Source of the DNA: an uncultured Chitinophagales bacterium
GTDB taxonomy: Bacteria; Bacteroidota; Bacteroidia; Chitinophagales; UBA2359
Length of the DNA: 32,061 nucleotides
Reading direction: 5' to 3'
Assembly (NCBI GenBank): GCA_937927195.1
Contig: CALBCY010000277.1
Coordinates: forward strand, 1-32,061
Part shown: positions 9,885 to 16,808 of the stretch, piece after piece
Numbering within the stretch: the first letter of the stretch is position 1
Layout of the letters: each line of letters starts with the position of its first letter
The notes under the pieces: generated by a model
What the model saw: only the letters and a program-made list of their open reading frames with translations
Told to the model about the DNA's origin: nothing
Databases searched by the model: none
Position numbers and translations under genes: made by a program

Positions 9885-10319
9885 TTATTTTTTCTTTACC
9901 AATCCATATAAAATTTGAATCGTAGCAATCACTATTGTTAAAGCTCCTGAATTTAAAAAAAAGTTGACGATGGATTCTTTGCCTTGTGTCGTTCCAAAGC
10001 CGGCGCCCGCCATTGGTGTTCCTGAGATTGTACCCCAGGCTGCTCCCAAAACCAAGCCTATCCAAATTCCATACATACTGTAAACGCTAAAGCGATAACA
10101 CCATAATAAGCTTTTACCAGAAAGTTCCAATCGACTCCAGATCAAGCCAAAAAGGATTAAAACAAATCCATGTTGCATAGCAGACAGATGGGCCGATAAG
10201 CCCAGTTTGGGATTTGTGAAATAAGGAATCGCCATGCCATTTAATAAACCGAAAAAAAATAGAAGTACTCCAGCAAAAATCAACCTTTTAATGTGGATTC
10301 GTTCTTTTAAAGTCGCCAT
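9885..10319 (-). CDS. Hydroxylaminobenzene mutase/styrene-oxide-isomerase-like membrane protein
   Basis: This integral membrane protein of about 144 residues has four predicted helices (LIFAGVLLFFFGLLNGMAI; HGFVLILFGLIW; YGIWIGLVLGAAWG; LTIVIATIQILYGL). NPKLGLSAHLSAMQHG after the first helix and a later SRLELS match the pattern I associate with HabA/HabB-type mutases and the related StyC isomerases, which rearrange small aromatic hydroxylamines or epoxides in the membrane. The family match is from memory of motifs; the true substrate here is unknown. The frame extends to TTG at 10349, but ATG at 10319 gives a more natural start (MATLKER). It lies 108 bp downstream of the Crp-type regulator on the same strand and has its own -7 box. 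Confidence 0.65.
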   Translation of the reverse strand: MATLKERIHIKRLIFAGVLLFFFGLLNGMAIPYFTNPKLGLSAHLSAMQHGFVLILFGLIWSRLELSGKSLLWCYRFSVYSMYGIWIGLVLGAAWGTISGTPMAGAGFGTTQGKESIVNFFLNSGALTIVIATIQILYGLVKKK

Positions 10320-10346
10320 TTCGAGATTTGTTTTATAAAAAAAGAA

Positions 10347-10354
10347 CAAATGTA
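10347..10354 (-). promoter_or_regulatory. -7 box TACATTTG before the mutase-like gene
   Basis: On the minus strand the sequence reads TACATTTG, an exact TAnnTTTG match ending 27 bases before the ATG at 10319. No good TTTG lies at the -33 position, though T-rich sequence does. It supports the 10319 start, since the alternative TTG start lies inside the box. Confidence 0.45.
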
Positions 10355-10427
10355 TCGCAACAAAAGAAGGAATCCTTTAACAAATGATAAATTATAGAAA
10401 AATCCAGTGGGGACAGAAAGCCCGCTT

Positions 10428-11015
10428 TTATTGAGGGTTCAGAGGATTTGTTTTGGAATGATTTGCTCGGATTCTACTCAAAGAAACTTGAGTAATTCCA
10501 AGATAAGAAGCGATAAATTTGAGCGGTACTTTTTGAATAAGCTCATGATTGTTCATCAAAGCTGCATATCGTTCTTTGGCTGAATGAAATTGGATACTTT
10601 GCAATCGTTCAACGACCTCTAAATATGCAACTTCAAGCATCATTCGATACAGTCTTTCAATAGTTGGAAATGTATCAAAGAGTTTGAAAAATTTAGTCGC
10701 ATTGATGGCTATCACCGTTCCAGCTTCAAGCATATGAATGGCTTTTGCAGAAGGCTTTTGTGTCAGCAAACTTTGAACTCTTGCCACAAGATTACCAGAT
10801 AAAGCAAAAAATTCTGTAACCTCTATACCATCCTTGTAATAATAGATTCTTACCAAACCCGATTTTATGAAATAGATCGTTTTGGAAGTGCTTCCAATTT
10901 CTTCAATAAGCGATGACTTATCCACCTTCTTTATGGAACAAATTGTTCTAATTGCCTCTTTTTCAATTTCAGAGAGCTTTTGAAATTGTTCAAAATAGTC
11001 AAAAAGTTCTTCCAT
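10428..11015 (-). CDS. Crp/Fnr-family transcriptional regulator
   Basis: A 195-residue protein with an N-terminal cyclic-nucleotide-binding beta-roll (about residues 10-125; IYFIKSGLVRIYYYKDGIEVTEFFA is the middle of the roll), a long dimerisation helix (FPTIERLYRMMLEVAYLEVVERL) and a C-terminal winged helix-turn-helix (PLKFIASYLGITQVSLSRIR, about 163-183). This is the common short Bacteroidota Crp subtype. The conserved effector-phosphate Arg/Ser pair of E. coli CRP is not evident, and there are no FNR-type iron-sulfur cysteines at the N-terminus, so the signal is unknown. It precedes the mutase-like gene on the same strand. A TTGTC-N4-GACAA palindrome in the upstream gap has the right geometry to be its operator. 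Confidence 0.88.
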   Translation of the reverse strand: MEELFDYFEQFQKLSEIEKEAIRTICSIKKVDKSSLIEEIGSTSKTIYFIKSGLVRIYYYKDGIEVTEFFALSGNLVARVQSLLTQKPSAKAIHMLEAGTVIAINATKFFKLFDTFPTIERLYRMMLEVAYLEVVERLQSIQFHSAKERYAALMNNHELIQKVPLKFIASYLGITQVSLSRIRANHSKTNPLNPQ

Positions 11016-11130
11016 AATTCTGTAAAATAAATTTAATAATTAAGGTAGGAATATTTCCAGATCCATTAATCAATTTTGGAGACTTTCTAATATAACTTAC
11101 TAATAGTCATCAATTTTGACTTCTAACAAG

Positions 11131-11214
11131 ATGAAATTACCGAGGCTTAGAAAATCTGAAGATGTCGAGATGGATCCTGTGATCAGTTTATTTCAAGAAT
11201 CAAAAAAATGTTAA
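11131..11214 (+). CDS. Possible 27-residue ORF
   Basis: ATG at 11131 opens a short charged frame (MKLPRLRKSEDVEMDPV...) ending in TAA at 11214. It has no recognised relative, ribosome-binding site or convincing promoter, and is recorded only because it is one of the few open frames in the 11016-11564 gap. Confidence 0.15.
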   Translation: MKLPRLRKSEDVEMDPVISLFQESKKC

Positions 11215-11249
11215 ATATAGATCAAAGCTTCGACCTTCTTTTTATGCCC

Positions 11250-11263
11250 TTGTCAATTGACAA
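11250..11263. promoter_or_regulatory. Candidate Crp/Fnr-type operator
   Basis: TTGTCAATTGACAA is a perfect 14-bp palindrome with 5-bp half-sites and a 4-nt centre, the geometry of the FNR box TTGAT-N4-ATCAA with one base changed per half. It lies 235 bp upstream of the crp-type start and 300 bp upstream of the histidine kinase. Its link to the neighbouring regulator is an inference from shape and position. Confidence 0.4.
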
Positions 11264-11459
11264 CATATACTATTTAAAACCGTAATTATATTCAGTAAAT
11301 CGGCTAGGACTTCCAATTTTACGAAAAGGAGAAATAAGCAATAAGATTTCATAAAGACTAAATTTTCCCAGTTTTGTTTTCCACCTCTTCACAGTTGAAA
11401 CTGAATATATCTGTACCGCATGCCGGAAGTGAATCCTCCAATAAACGGATGTTTTCTTA

Positions 11460-11492
11460 TTCGATTTAAGTTCGATGTAAGTTCGATGTAAT
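11460..11492. repeat. 11-bp tandem triplicate
   Basis: Units TTCGATTTAAG, TTCGATGTAAG and TTCGATGTAAT follow one another without gaps about 70 bases before the histidine-kinase start. The period equals that of the larger array at 18642-18843, though the unit sequence differs. Confidence 0.75.
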
Positions 11493-11564
11493 ACTATAAC
11501 TATTCAGCCTCTCATTCAATCCATGAATTAGGGTTTTTATGGGTGAATTCTTTACGATAGCAAA

Positions 11565-12893
11565 TTGATTTTTATTTTGTCAAAAATACAATCTATATTA
11601 AACAAGATAAGTTCTATTGGACTGGAGACCTTGACTTCAGATCGGGAAATATTTAAAGTCAAGTTGCTTAACCAAATTTTTGGAATTGTTCTTTGTACTG
11701 CTGCGTTTCTATTTTTCTATAATTTTATATGCTTTGGTATTAGCAAGTTTTTAGTTATTAATATTGCAACAGTTCTTTTCTCCTTTTTAATCTTCTTTTT
11801 GCATCATAAAAATCGAATTGGTCTTGCCAGAAGTTTAGCCTCATTATCCTTTCCGATTTTGGTTTGCTTGATAATAATATCAGATGGTGGAAATAGCGGT
11901 GAATCTAAGATTTTCATACTCTGTACACTATTGGCTTTTATACAATACGAAGATCAAGATCGAATCAGACTATTTTCATTTTTCTTTATTCTTTTCTTAG
12001 CAATTTTATCATCTTTCTTAATATATCATTTTGGCATTTCACAATACGATTCTCGGTATATTTTGGGAGATACGGTTTTAACAGTCGCTTCAATTTTTGT
12101 TGTTAGATTCATCGTGAGTTTTTACCAGCGAAGCATCAATGAATTTGGTCAACAACAAACCAAACTTCTGAAAGAGTTGAAATTGAAGAATGAAGAGTTG
12201 CAACGCTTTGCTTACATAACCTCGCACGATCTAAAAGAACCCGTAAAAACCATTGAGGGATTTGCAGGACTCTTAAAGAATTCCTTCTCCGATAAATACT
12301 CTAAGGACGAAGTTAAATTTGTAGATTTTATTTGGGATTCCGCTAAAAGATTGTCAAAGATGATTGATTCAATCTTGACCTTTTCAAAATTGGACCAAGA
12401 TCAAATACAAATGGAAAAAGTAGCAATTGTTGATGTCGTATCAACATTTCGTGAATCTCGCATCCAATTGTTTCAAAGTAACAAGGTCATTTTACAATAT
12501 GAAAATTTGCCAACATTGACTGGAAATAAAGTACTGTTGTCTTTGCTGTTCAATAACTTATTGGAAAATGCCATTCAATACAATGAGTCTGATCGTCCTA
12601 CTATTTTAATTAGTTGCCAAACTCAAAGAGAATATTTCGTCATCAAAATTAAGGACAATGGAATTGGAATACCTGATGAATACAAAGAGTACGTGTTTGA
12701 GCCATTTCGTAGATTACATGCTCGATCAAAGTTTGAAGGTACAGGATTGGGATTGTCTATCTGCAAACGGATCGTCGAATTTCACAATGGACAAATTTCC
12801 CTTGAATCAAATCAGACCATAGGAGTTACTGTTACAATCCTGTTTCCTTTGTCTCAAAGGAAAAACAGAAGAATGACTTTTGAATCTGTGTAA
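11565..12893 (+). CDS. Membrane sensor histidine kinase (HisKA-HATPase)
   Basis: The 442-residue protein has six hydrophobic segments between about residues 34 and 185, a short coiled linker (QTKLLKELKLKNEELQRF), then the HisKA box ITSHDLKEPVKTIEGF with phospho-acceptor H221. The ATPase domain shows the N box NLLENAIQYN, the G1 box DNGIGIPDEY and the G2 box GTGLGLSICKRIVE. It should sense a membrane-linked or ligand signal and autophosphorylate. The DLKEP version of the H box is shared with phytochrome-like kinases that often work with a stand-alone receiver, and no cognate regulator lies next to it. No ATG precedes the first helix: the frame is closed by TGA at 11544-11546, so the start is most likely TTG at 11565. 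Confidence 0.88.
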   Translation: MIFILSKIQSILNKISSIGLETLTSDREIFKVKLLNQIFGIVLCTAAFLFFYNFICFGISKFLVINIATVLFSFLIFFLHHKNRIGLARSLASLSFPILVCLIIISDGGNSGESKIFILCTLLAFIQYEDQDRIRLFSFFFILFLAILSSFLIYHFGISQYDSRYILGDTVLTVASIFVVRFIVSFYQRSINEFGQQQTKLLKELKLKNEELQRFAYITSHDLKEPVKTIEGFAGLLKNSFSDKYSKDEVKFVDFIWDSAKRLSKMIDSILTFSKLDQDQIQMEKVAIVDVVSTFRESRIQLFQSNKVILQYENLPTLTGNKVLLSLLFNNLLENAIQYNESDRPTILISCQTQREYFVIKIKDNGIGIPDEYKEYVFEPFRRLHARSKFEGTGLGLSICKRIVEFHNGQISLESNQTIGVTVTILFPLSQRKNRRMTFESV

Positions 12894-12911
12894 TTTTTTT
12901 GAGCGTTTCAT

Positions 12912-12970
12912 AAGCCTGAAAAGCAAATTCAATAAACATACAAACTGAATAACATTGAAAATTCAGGCTT
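12912..12970 (+). other. Long-loop inverted repeat after the histidine kinase
   Basis: AAGCCTGAA (12912-12920) and TTCAGGCTT (12962-12970) are perfect 9-bp arms around a 41-nt AT-rich loop. The right arm has no following T tract, so it is not a standard terminator. It may still fold at the 3' end of the kinase mRNA. Confidence 0.4.
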
Positions 12971-13052
12971 GGAAAGAAATGAAGCAAATGTTTTGTTTTT
13001 AGTGTCAAATAAATATCCCATGAAATTCTTCTTTTAGAAAAGTGAAATGCGC

Positions 13053-13060
13053 TACATTTG
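13053..13060 (+). promoter_or_regulatory. -7 box TACATTTG for the lipoprotein gene
   Basis: This is an exact TAnnTTTG match 39 bases before the ATG at 13100, with T-rich sequence (TTCTTCTTTT) around the -33 position. It suggests a new transcription unit beginning here. Confidence 0.5.
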
Positions 13061-13099
13061 TTATAAACTATTCAAATCCTTGTTCGAAATTTTAAACAA

Positions 13100-13723
13100 A
13101 TGAAAGCCTATCAATTCCTTTGCTTTTTCTTAATTGTTGCCTCATCATTACAATCCTGTAAGTCTTCAAAAAATGTAGCCAACAAAAATCAAAGATCACC
13201 TGAGCAGGTTTTTCTGTTTCAAAATGGCAGGCAAATCTTGTTGTCTGACTTAAATCAAACGGTACAAGTTTCCAAGGAAAATTTCTCTATCAGATTTTAT
13301 AACAAACGATACAATGCTGAAAACAAAGAATTTTATTCTGCTCAGATTGCTGCATTTTTGGAAAAAAGTGAGCTGGATAAAATTGAACTTGGAATGTTAA
13401 AGTCCGATTTGGCCTGCTTTGCTCCAGGCACAGGCATGGCTCCAAGTAGGAGTGGAAAATATGAAAGACTGGTTTTCAACAACAATGCACATCATTATAC
13501 AATGTATGAAAATTCTTACAGCAAAAGATTAAATCTTATTGAGGAATCTGGCGAATTTCAGAAGCTAGAATTTGAAATACTTGGATTGTATTATGACAAC
13601 AAGGAGATCAAAATGACTGATGCCGATTTAACTGAATTTTATATAGCCTTTCTAATAGACCGCAACTTAAATGGTAAGATTGATGCAGGAGAACTAAAAA
13701 AGCTGACCATTAATATTAAATAG
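13100..13723 (+). CDS. Lipoprotein with a C-terminal EF-hand loop, function unknown
   Basis: The 207-residue protein starts with a short basic stretch and a hydrophobic run ending SSLQSC, a type II signal peptide with the lipidated cysteine at C20, so it is exported and membrane-anchored. The body is not a family I recognise. Near the end, DRNLNGKIDAGE (D187-E198) fits the 12-residue calcium-binding EF-hand loop, with acidic or polar residues at positions 1, 3, 5, 9 and 12, Gly at 6 and Ile at 8. As only one loop is visible, it could bind calcium weakly or pair with another protein. Its own promoter lies upstream and the VanZ-like gene follows after 56 bp, perhaps in the same transcript. Confidence 0.75.
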   Translation: MKAYQFLCFFLIVASSLQSCKSSKNVANKNQRSPEQVFLFQNGRQILLSDLNQTVQVSKENFSIRFYNKRYNAENKEFYSAQIAAFLEKSELDKIELGMLKSDLACFAPGTGMAPSRSGKYERLVFNNNAHHYTMYENSYSKRLNLIEESGEFQKLEFEILGLYYDNKEIKMTDADLTEFYIAFLIDRNLNGKIDAGELKKLTINIK

Positions 13724-13779
13724 TAGCATCTATTAAGTAGATTAACAGGTTTGTAATCCAAAAATTTATAGGAAGCTAA

Positions 13780-14184
13780 ATGCAAGGTAAATTGCAAGGT
13801 AAATTAAAAAGTTTGATAGAAAAAAAAATAAGGAGAAACAGACTTGTTTTGGTGAGTGTGATAATCATTTTAATTGCAACGCTGAGCCCAGGGAATGGGA
13901 AAATTGCAGGAAATTATTTAGATAAAGTAGCTCATTTCACCATCTTTTTGTTTTTATCATTAAATCTTTGCTACAAGTATCAAAAGAACGAAAAATTGAT
14001 TGAAGTGCTGTTTTTAGCAATTCTGTTCGGATTGTTTACTGAGGTTTTTCAACAGTTTATACCTGGAAGAGGGATGGATATTTATGATGGAATAGCAGAT
14101 ACTTTGGGAGTGATCCTAGCTTACTATTTTTATCGGAACAAGCAATTGTTTTTTGATGAAATATTATTTAAACTAGGCGCCTAA
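13780..14184 (+). CDS. VanZ-like membrane protein
   Basis: The 134-residue protein has a basic N-terminus and about four hydrophobic segments. The VanZ family pattern is clear: TLSPGNGKI after the first helix, DKVAHFTIFLFLSL at the second, then TEVFQQFIPGRGMDIYDGIADTLG between the last two helices. VanZ proteins modulate sensitivity to some glycopeptides in Gram-positives; their role in Bacteroidota is unknown, and this should not be read as a resistance gene. The start region contains a short tandem duplication (ATGCAAGGTAAATTGCAAGGTAAA gives MQGKLQGK), so the exact N-terminus may vary. The next gene begins 19 bp downstream. Confidence 0.82.
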   Translation: MQGKLQGKLKSLIEKKIRRNRLVLVSVIIILIATLSPGNGKIAGNYLDKVAHFTIFLFLSLNLCYKYQKNEKLIEVLFLAILFGLFTEVFQQFIPGRGMDIYDGIADTLGVILAYYFYRNKQLFFDEILFKLGA

Positions 14185-14203
14185 AAGATCTAGACTTGTT
14201 TAA

Positions 14204-14626
14204 ATGGCCTATAAATCACTTAAAATGGATTATCAAAACTATACAGCGAATGAATGGAATCAGTTTGCTGCTAATTGGCTGCATGCAATGAGCAATTCAG
14301 ATCAAGGAGAGATCGGACAGCGTATTGTAATGTTAAACTTTATGGGTTCTGCAAAAGACAATTGGAAATTCATTTTGCATGCTTTTGAATTGGCTGATTC
14401 GGATGAAATGTTAGGCCACATTGCAGCTGGACCTTTGGAGCATTTTATAAGCAAACACGGCCCGGAATACATCAATCTAATTGAAGAATTGGCGATTAAA
14501 GATGCTAGGTTTAATCGACTACTTACTGGAGTTTGGAAGCACTTAGCGGAGGAGGAAGTTTGGAATCGGATAAGAATTTTACAAAAGAAAATAAATAATC
14601 CACTCAAGGAATATATAGATGAATAA
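14204..14626 (+). CDS. DUF6869-type protein, possibly truncated by a nonsense codon
   Basis: The 140-residue acidic, helical protein contains W-x-x-x-A-x-x-W, HIAAGPLEHFISKHG and LLTGVWKHLAEEEVWNRI, the pattern I associate with DUF6869, a family of unknown function often found as small stand-alone proteins. It has no signal peptide. The start could be ATG 14204 or ATG 14225. The TAA at 14624-14626 replaces what would be a CAA in the first of five 12-bp repeat units, and the same frame stays open for another 48 codons that end in a predicted membrane helix. The domain itself looks complete, so the shortened product may still work without its tail. It lies 19 bp after the VanZ-like gene, probably co-transcribed. 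Confidence 0.7.
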   Translation: MAYKSLKMDYQNYTANEWNQFAANWLHAMSNSDQGEIGQRIVMLNFMGSAKDNWKFILHAFELADSDEMLGHIAAGPLEHFISKHGPEYINLIEELAIKDARFNRLLTGVWKHLAEEEVWNRIRILQKKINNPLKEYIDE

Positions 14627-14680
14627 AAAGAGGAACAAAAAGAGGAACAAAAAGAAGAACAAAAAGAAGAACAAAAAGAC
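14621..14680 (+). repeat. 12-bp tandem repeat, five units, coding in phase
   Basis: Units start at 14621 (GAATAAAAAGAG), 14633 (GAACAAAAAGAG), 14645 and 14657 (both GAACAAAAAGAA) and 14669 (GAACAAAAAGAC). In the frame of the DUF6869 gene each unit encodes Glu-Gln-Lys-Glu/Asp, except the first, where C-to-T turns CAA (Gln) into TAA. The period is a multiple of three, as expected of a repeat that grew inside a coding sequence. Confidence 0.85.
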
Positions 14681-14773
14681 AAGCTGAGTACGATAATTGT
14701 ATGGTTTCTGTTGGTTCTATTCGCTTGTAATTGGTATATTCACAATTCAAAGTGCGCAAAACATAAATCCTAA
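14627..14773 (+). pseudogene. In-frame tail beyond the stop: charged repeat plus membrane helix
   Basis: Immediately after the DUF6869 stop codon the same frame runs open for 48 codons to TAA 14771-14773. It encodes four Glu/Gln/Lys-rich repeat units, then LSTIIVWFLLVLFACNWYIH, a plausible single membrane-spanning helix, then a basic end (NSKCAKHKS). No usable start codon precedes the helix in this frame, so it is unlikely to be a separate gene. The simplest reading is a former or strain-variable tail anchor cut off by one base change. Read-through and a sequencing error remain open. Confidence 0.5.
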
Positions 14774-14783
14774 AAAATAATAA

Positions 14784-16712
14784 TTGGGCTGGCCTAAACT
14801 TTACATCTTTACCATCATCATTCTATTGACCTGTTTAAGCTATTGCAAGACTGAAGATGCAGGCCAAAAAGAAGGGGAGTATTTAAATTGGCAAGCAGAC
14901 GTAAATTATGTTGGATCAGAGGCTTGTGGTACCTGCCATCAAGAGATTTTTAAAAGCTTTGCTCGAACAGGAATGGGAGAGTCCTTTCATTTTGCCACGA
15001 AGGAAAAAAGTGCTGGGACCTATCCAGACCATTTGCTTATCCGAGACAGCATCAATGATTTGAATTATCAACCTGTTTGGAGAAACGATTCCATGTTTGT
15101 CAAAGAATTTCGTTTGAGCAAAACCAATCAGCTTGACACTTTGCATCAGCGTGAAATGCACATCAAATACATCATCGGTTCTGGGCAGCACACCAATTCT
15201 CACATCATCGACGACAATGGTTATTTGTCTCAAGCTCCCATTACCTTTTATACGCAAAAAGGATTTTGGGACCTCGCTCCCGGTTTTGACAGCCCTCTGG
15301 CCAATCGCCTAAATAGAATCATTGGGAAAGAATGCATGACCTGTCACAACAGCTATCCTGAGTTTGTAGAGGAATCAGAAAATAAATTCACCTCAGTTCC
15401 CTTGGGAATTGGTTGTGAGCGTTGCCATGGCCCTGGAGAGGAACACATAAAAAGGAAAATCGCCGGTGAAGTAATTGATACTTCTAAATACATCGACTAT
15501 TCAATCGTCAATCCAGGGAAACTGAGCAAGGAATTGCAAATGAGTGTTTGTCAACGTTGTCACGCTCAGGGTGTAGCAATTCTAAAAGATGGCAAGGGTT
15601 TCGAAGATTTTCAACCAGGTAAACACATTTCTGAAGTGATGGATGTTTTCCTTCCAAAATTTGATGGGCATCAAACCAGTTTTATCATGGCTTCTCATGC
15701 TGATAGAACTGCAATGAGCCAATGTTATAAAATGTCAGACATGACTTGCATCTCTTGCCACAATCCCCATGTGAGCGTTAAGGAAACGCCCATGGCCAAA
15801 TTCAATTCTGCTTGTAAAAATTGCCATTCCTCATTGGAGGAGAAGCAAACCTTGTGCACACTTCCAATCAATGAAAGACAAGAAAAAAATGACAATTGTT
15901 CTGGTTGCCACATGCCTGAAACAGGAAGCATTGATATTCCTCATGTTACGATTCACGATCATTTCATTCGCAAACCCATTCCAGAAAATGAAAAAAATCA
16001 AATAGAAAAATTTATAGGACTTGCCAATATCACAAATCCTGAATCAAAGGACAATTTGTTAAGAGGAAAATCTTACCTGCGATACTTTGAAGCATTTCAG
16101 TCAGAAAACAGAATGCTTGATTCTGCAGAGCATTATTTAAAGTTGGCTCCTAAGTCAAATGACCAATCGGAAAGTCTACTGCATTTATACTATTTGAGGT
16201 CCGATTTTACTAGACTGCTTGCTATTGGAAAAAAAATGAAAAAAGAAGACTTGAAAGATGATTGGAGTCTTTATCGCATAGGGGAGGCACATTATTCATT
16301 CGGTAATGCTAGAGAGGCAGAAAAATATTTCCAATCAGCAGTTGAAAGAAAACCTTTTAATCTCGATTTTCTCAATAAATTGGGAAGTGCCAAAATGAAA
16401 AGGAATCAGATAAAAGAAGCTGGTGAAATCTTTGCCTCCATCATTGAAGAAAATGATCAGCACATTGCAGCTTTGAACAATTATGGATTTGTTTCCTTTA
16501 ATATGAAAGATTTTGACAAAGCAGAAGAACTATACAATCGGGCATTGGCTATAAGCCCTGATTATGTTCCAGGATTACTCAATAAAATTGGAATGGCATT
16601 TTACCGACAAGATACAAAAACAGCCAAGCAACTGTTAGACCGCGTTTTGGAAATTGACCCCGAAAATGAAAAAGCCAAATATATTAGAGCGGAAGGAATC
16701 TTGGAACAGTAA
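14784..16712 (+). CDS. Seven-heme c-type cytochrome lipoprotein with C-terminal TPRs
   Basis: The 642-residue protein opens with a lipoprotein signal peptide ending LSYC (lipidated C21), so it acts in the periplasm or at a membrane. Seven CxxCH heme-attachment motifs are visible, at C48, C184, C211, C256, C322, C344 and C372. The spacing and the VGSEACGTCHQEIFKSF opening match cytochrome c554/multiheme proteins with TPRs, which often carry electrons in anaerobic or extracellular respiration. Residues from about 400 to the end are helical repeats of the TPR type (for example WSLYRIGEAHYSFGNAREAEKYF and AALNNYGFVSFNMKDFDKAEELYNRALAISP), presumably for partner binding. An in-frame TAA at 14781-14783 forbids a longer N-terminus, and TTG at 14784 is the only start that keeps the signal peptide. 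The redox partner is unknown; no other cytochrome gene is nearby. Confidence 0.88.
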   Translation: MGWPKLYIFTIIILLTCLSYCKTEDAGQKEGEYLNWQADVNYVGSEACGTCHQEIFKSFARTGMGESFHFATKEKSAGTYPDHLLIRDSINDLNYQPVWRNDSMFVKEFRLSKTNQLDTLHQREMHIKYIIGSGQHTNSHIIDDNGYLSQAPITFYTQKGFWDLAPGFDSPLANRLNRIIGKECMTCHNSYPEFVEESENKFTSVPLGIGCERCHGPGEEHIKRKIAGEVIDTSKYIDYSIVNPGKLSKELQMSVCQRCHAQGVAILKDGKGFEDFQPGKHISEVMDVFLPKFDGHQTSFIMASHADRTAMSQCYKMSDMTCISCHNPHVSVKETPMAKFNSACKNCHSSLEEKQTLCTLPINERQEKNDNCSGCHMPETGSIDIPHVTIHDHFIRKPIPENEKNQIEKFIGLANITNPESKDNLLRGKSYLRYFEAFQSENRMLDSAEHYLKLAPKSNDQSESLLHLYYLRSDFTRLLAIGKKMKKEDLKDDWSLYRIGEAHYSFGNAREAEKYFQSAVERKPFNLDFLNKLGSAKMKRNQIKEAGEIFASIIEENDQHIAALNNYGFVSFNMKDFDKAEELYNRALAISPDYVPGLLNKIGMAFYRQDTKTAKQLLDRVLEIDPENEKAKYIRAEGILEQ

Positions 16713-16808
16713 TTCTTTTTTTTACGCTGAATTATTTTAGTAACCTTTTTTTATTAAGCTGTATTCAAATATTTCACAATCAAATTTTACCCATTAAGCT
16801 AAGAAAAT

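Larger units (their letters stand above)
11016..11564. other. 549-bp divergent regulatory gap
   Basis: This lies between the leftward Crp-type regulator and the rightward histidine kinase. It holds a 14-bp palindrome (11250-11263), a tandem 11-bp triplicate (11460-11492) and one tiny unsupported ORF. No RNA gene fold was recognised. The gap is long for this window, which fits a control region serving both sides. Confidence 0.5.

Noticed and set aside
13780-14184. Glycopeptide resistance determinant (vanZ)
   Set aside because: Only the general VanZ fold is seen; no other van gene is present and the family is widespread in Bacteroidota with unknown roles.
14302-14682. Minus-strand 126-residue frame starting with a Ser/Cys/Phe repeat
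   Set aside because: It is the antisense reading of the 12-bp coding repeat and the DUF6869 gene; composition follows the sense repeat and no family is seen.
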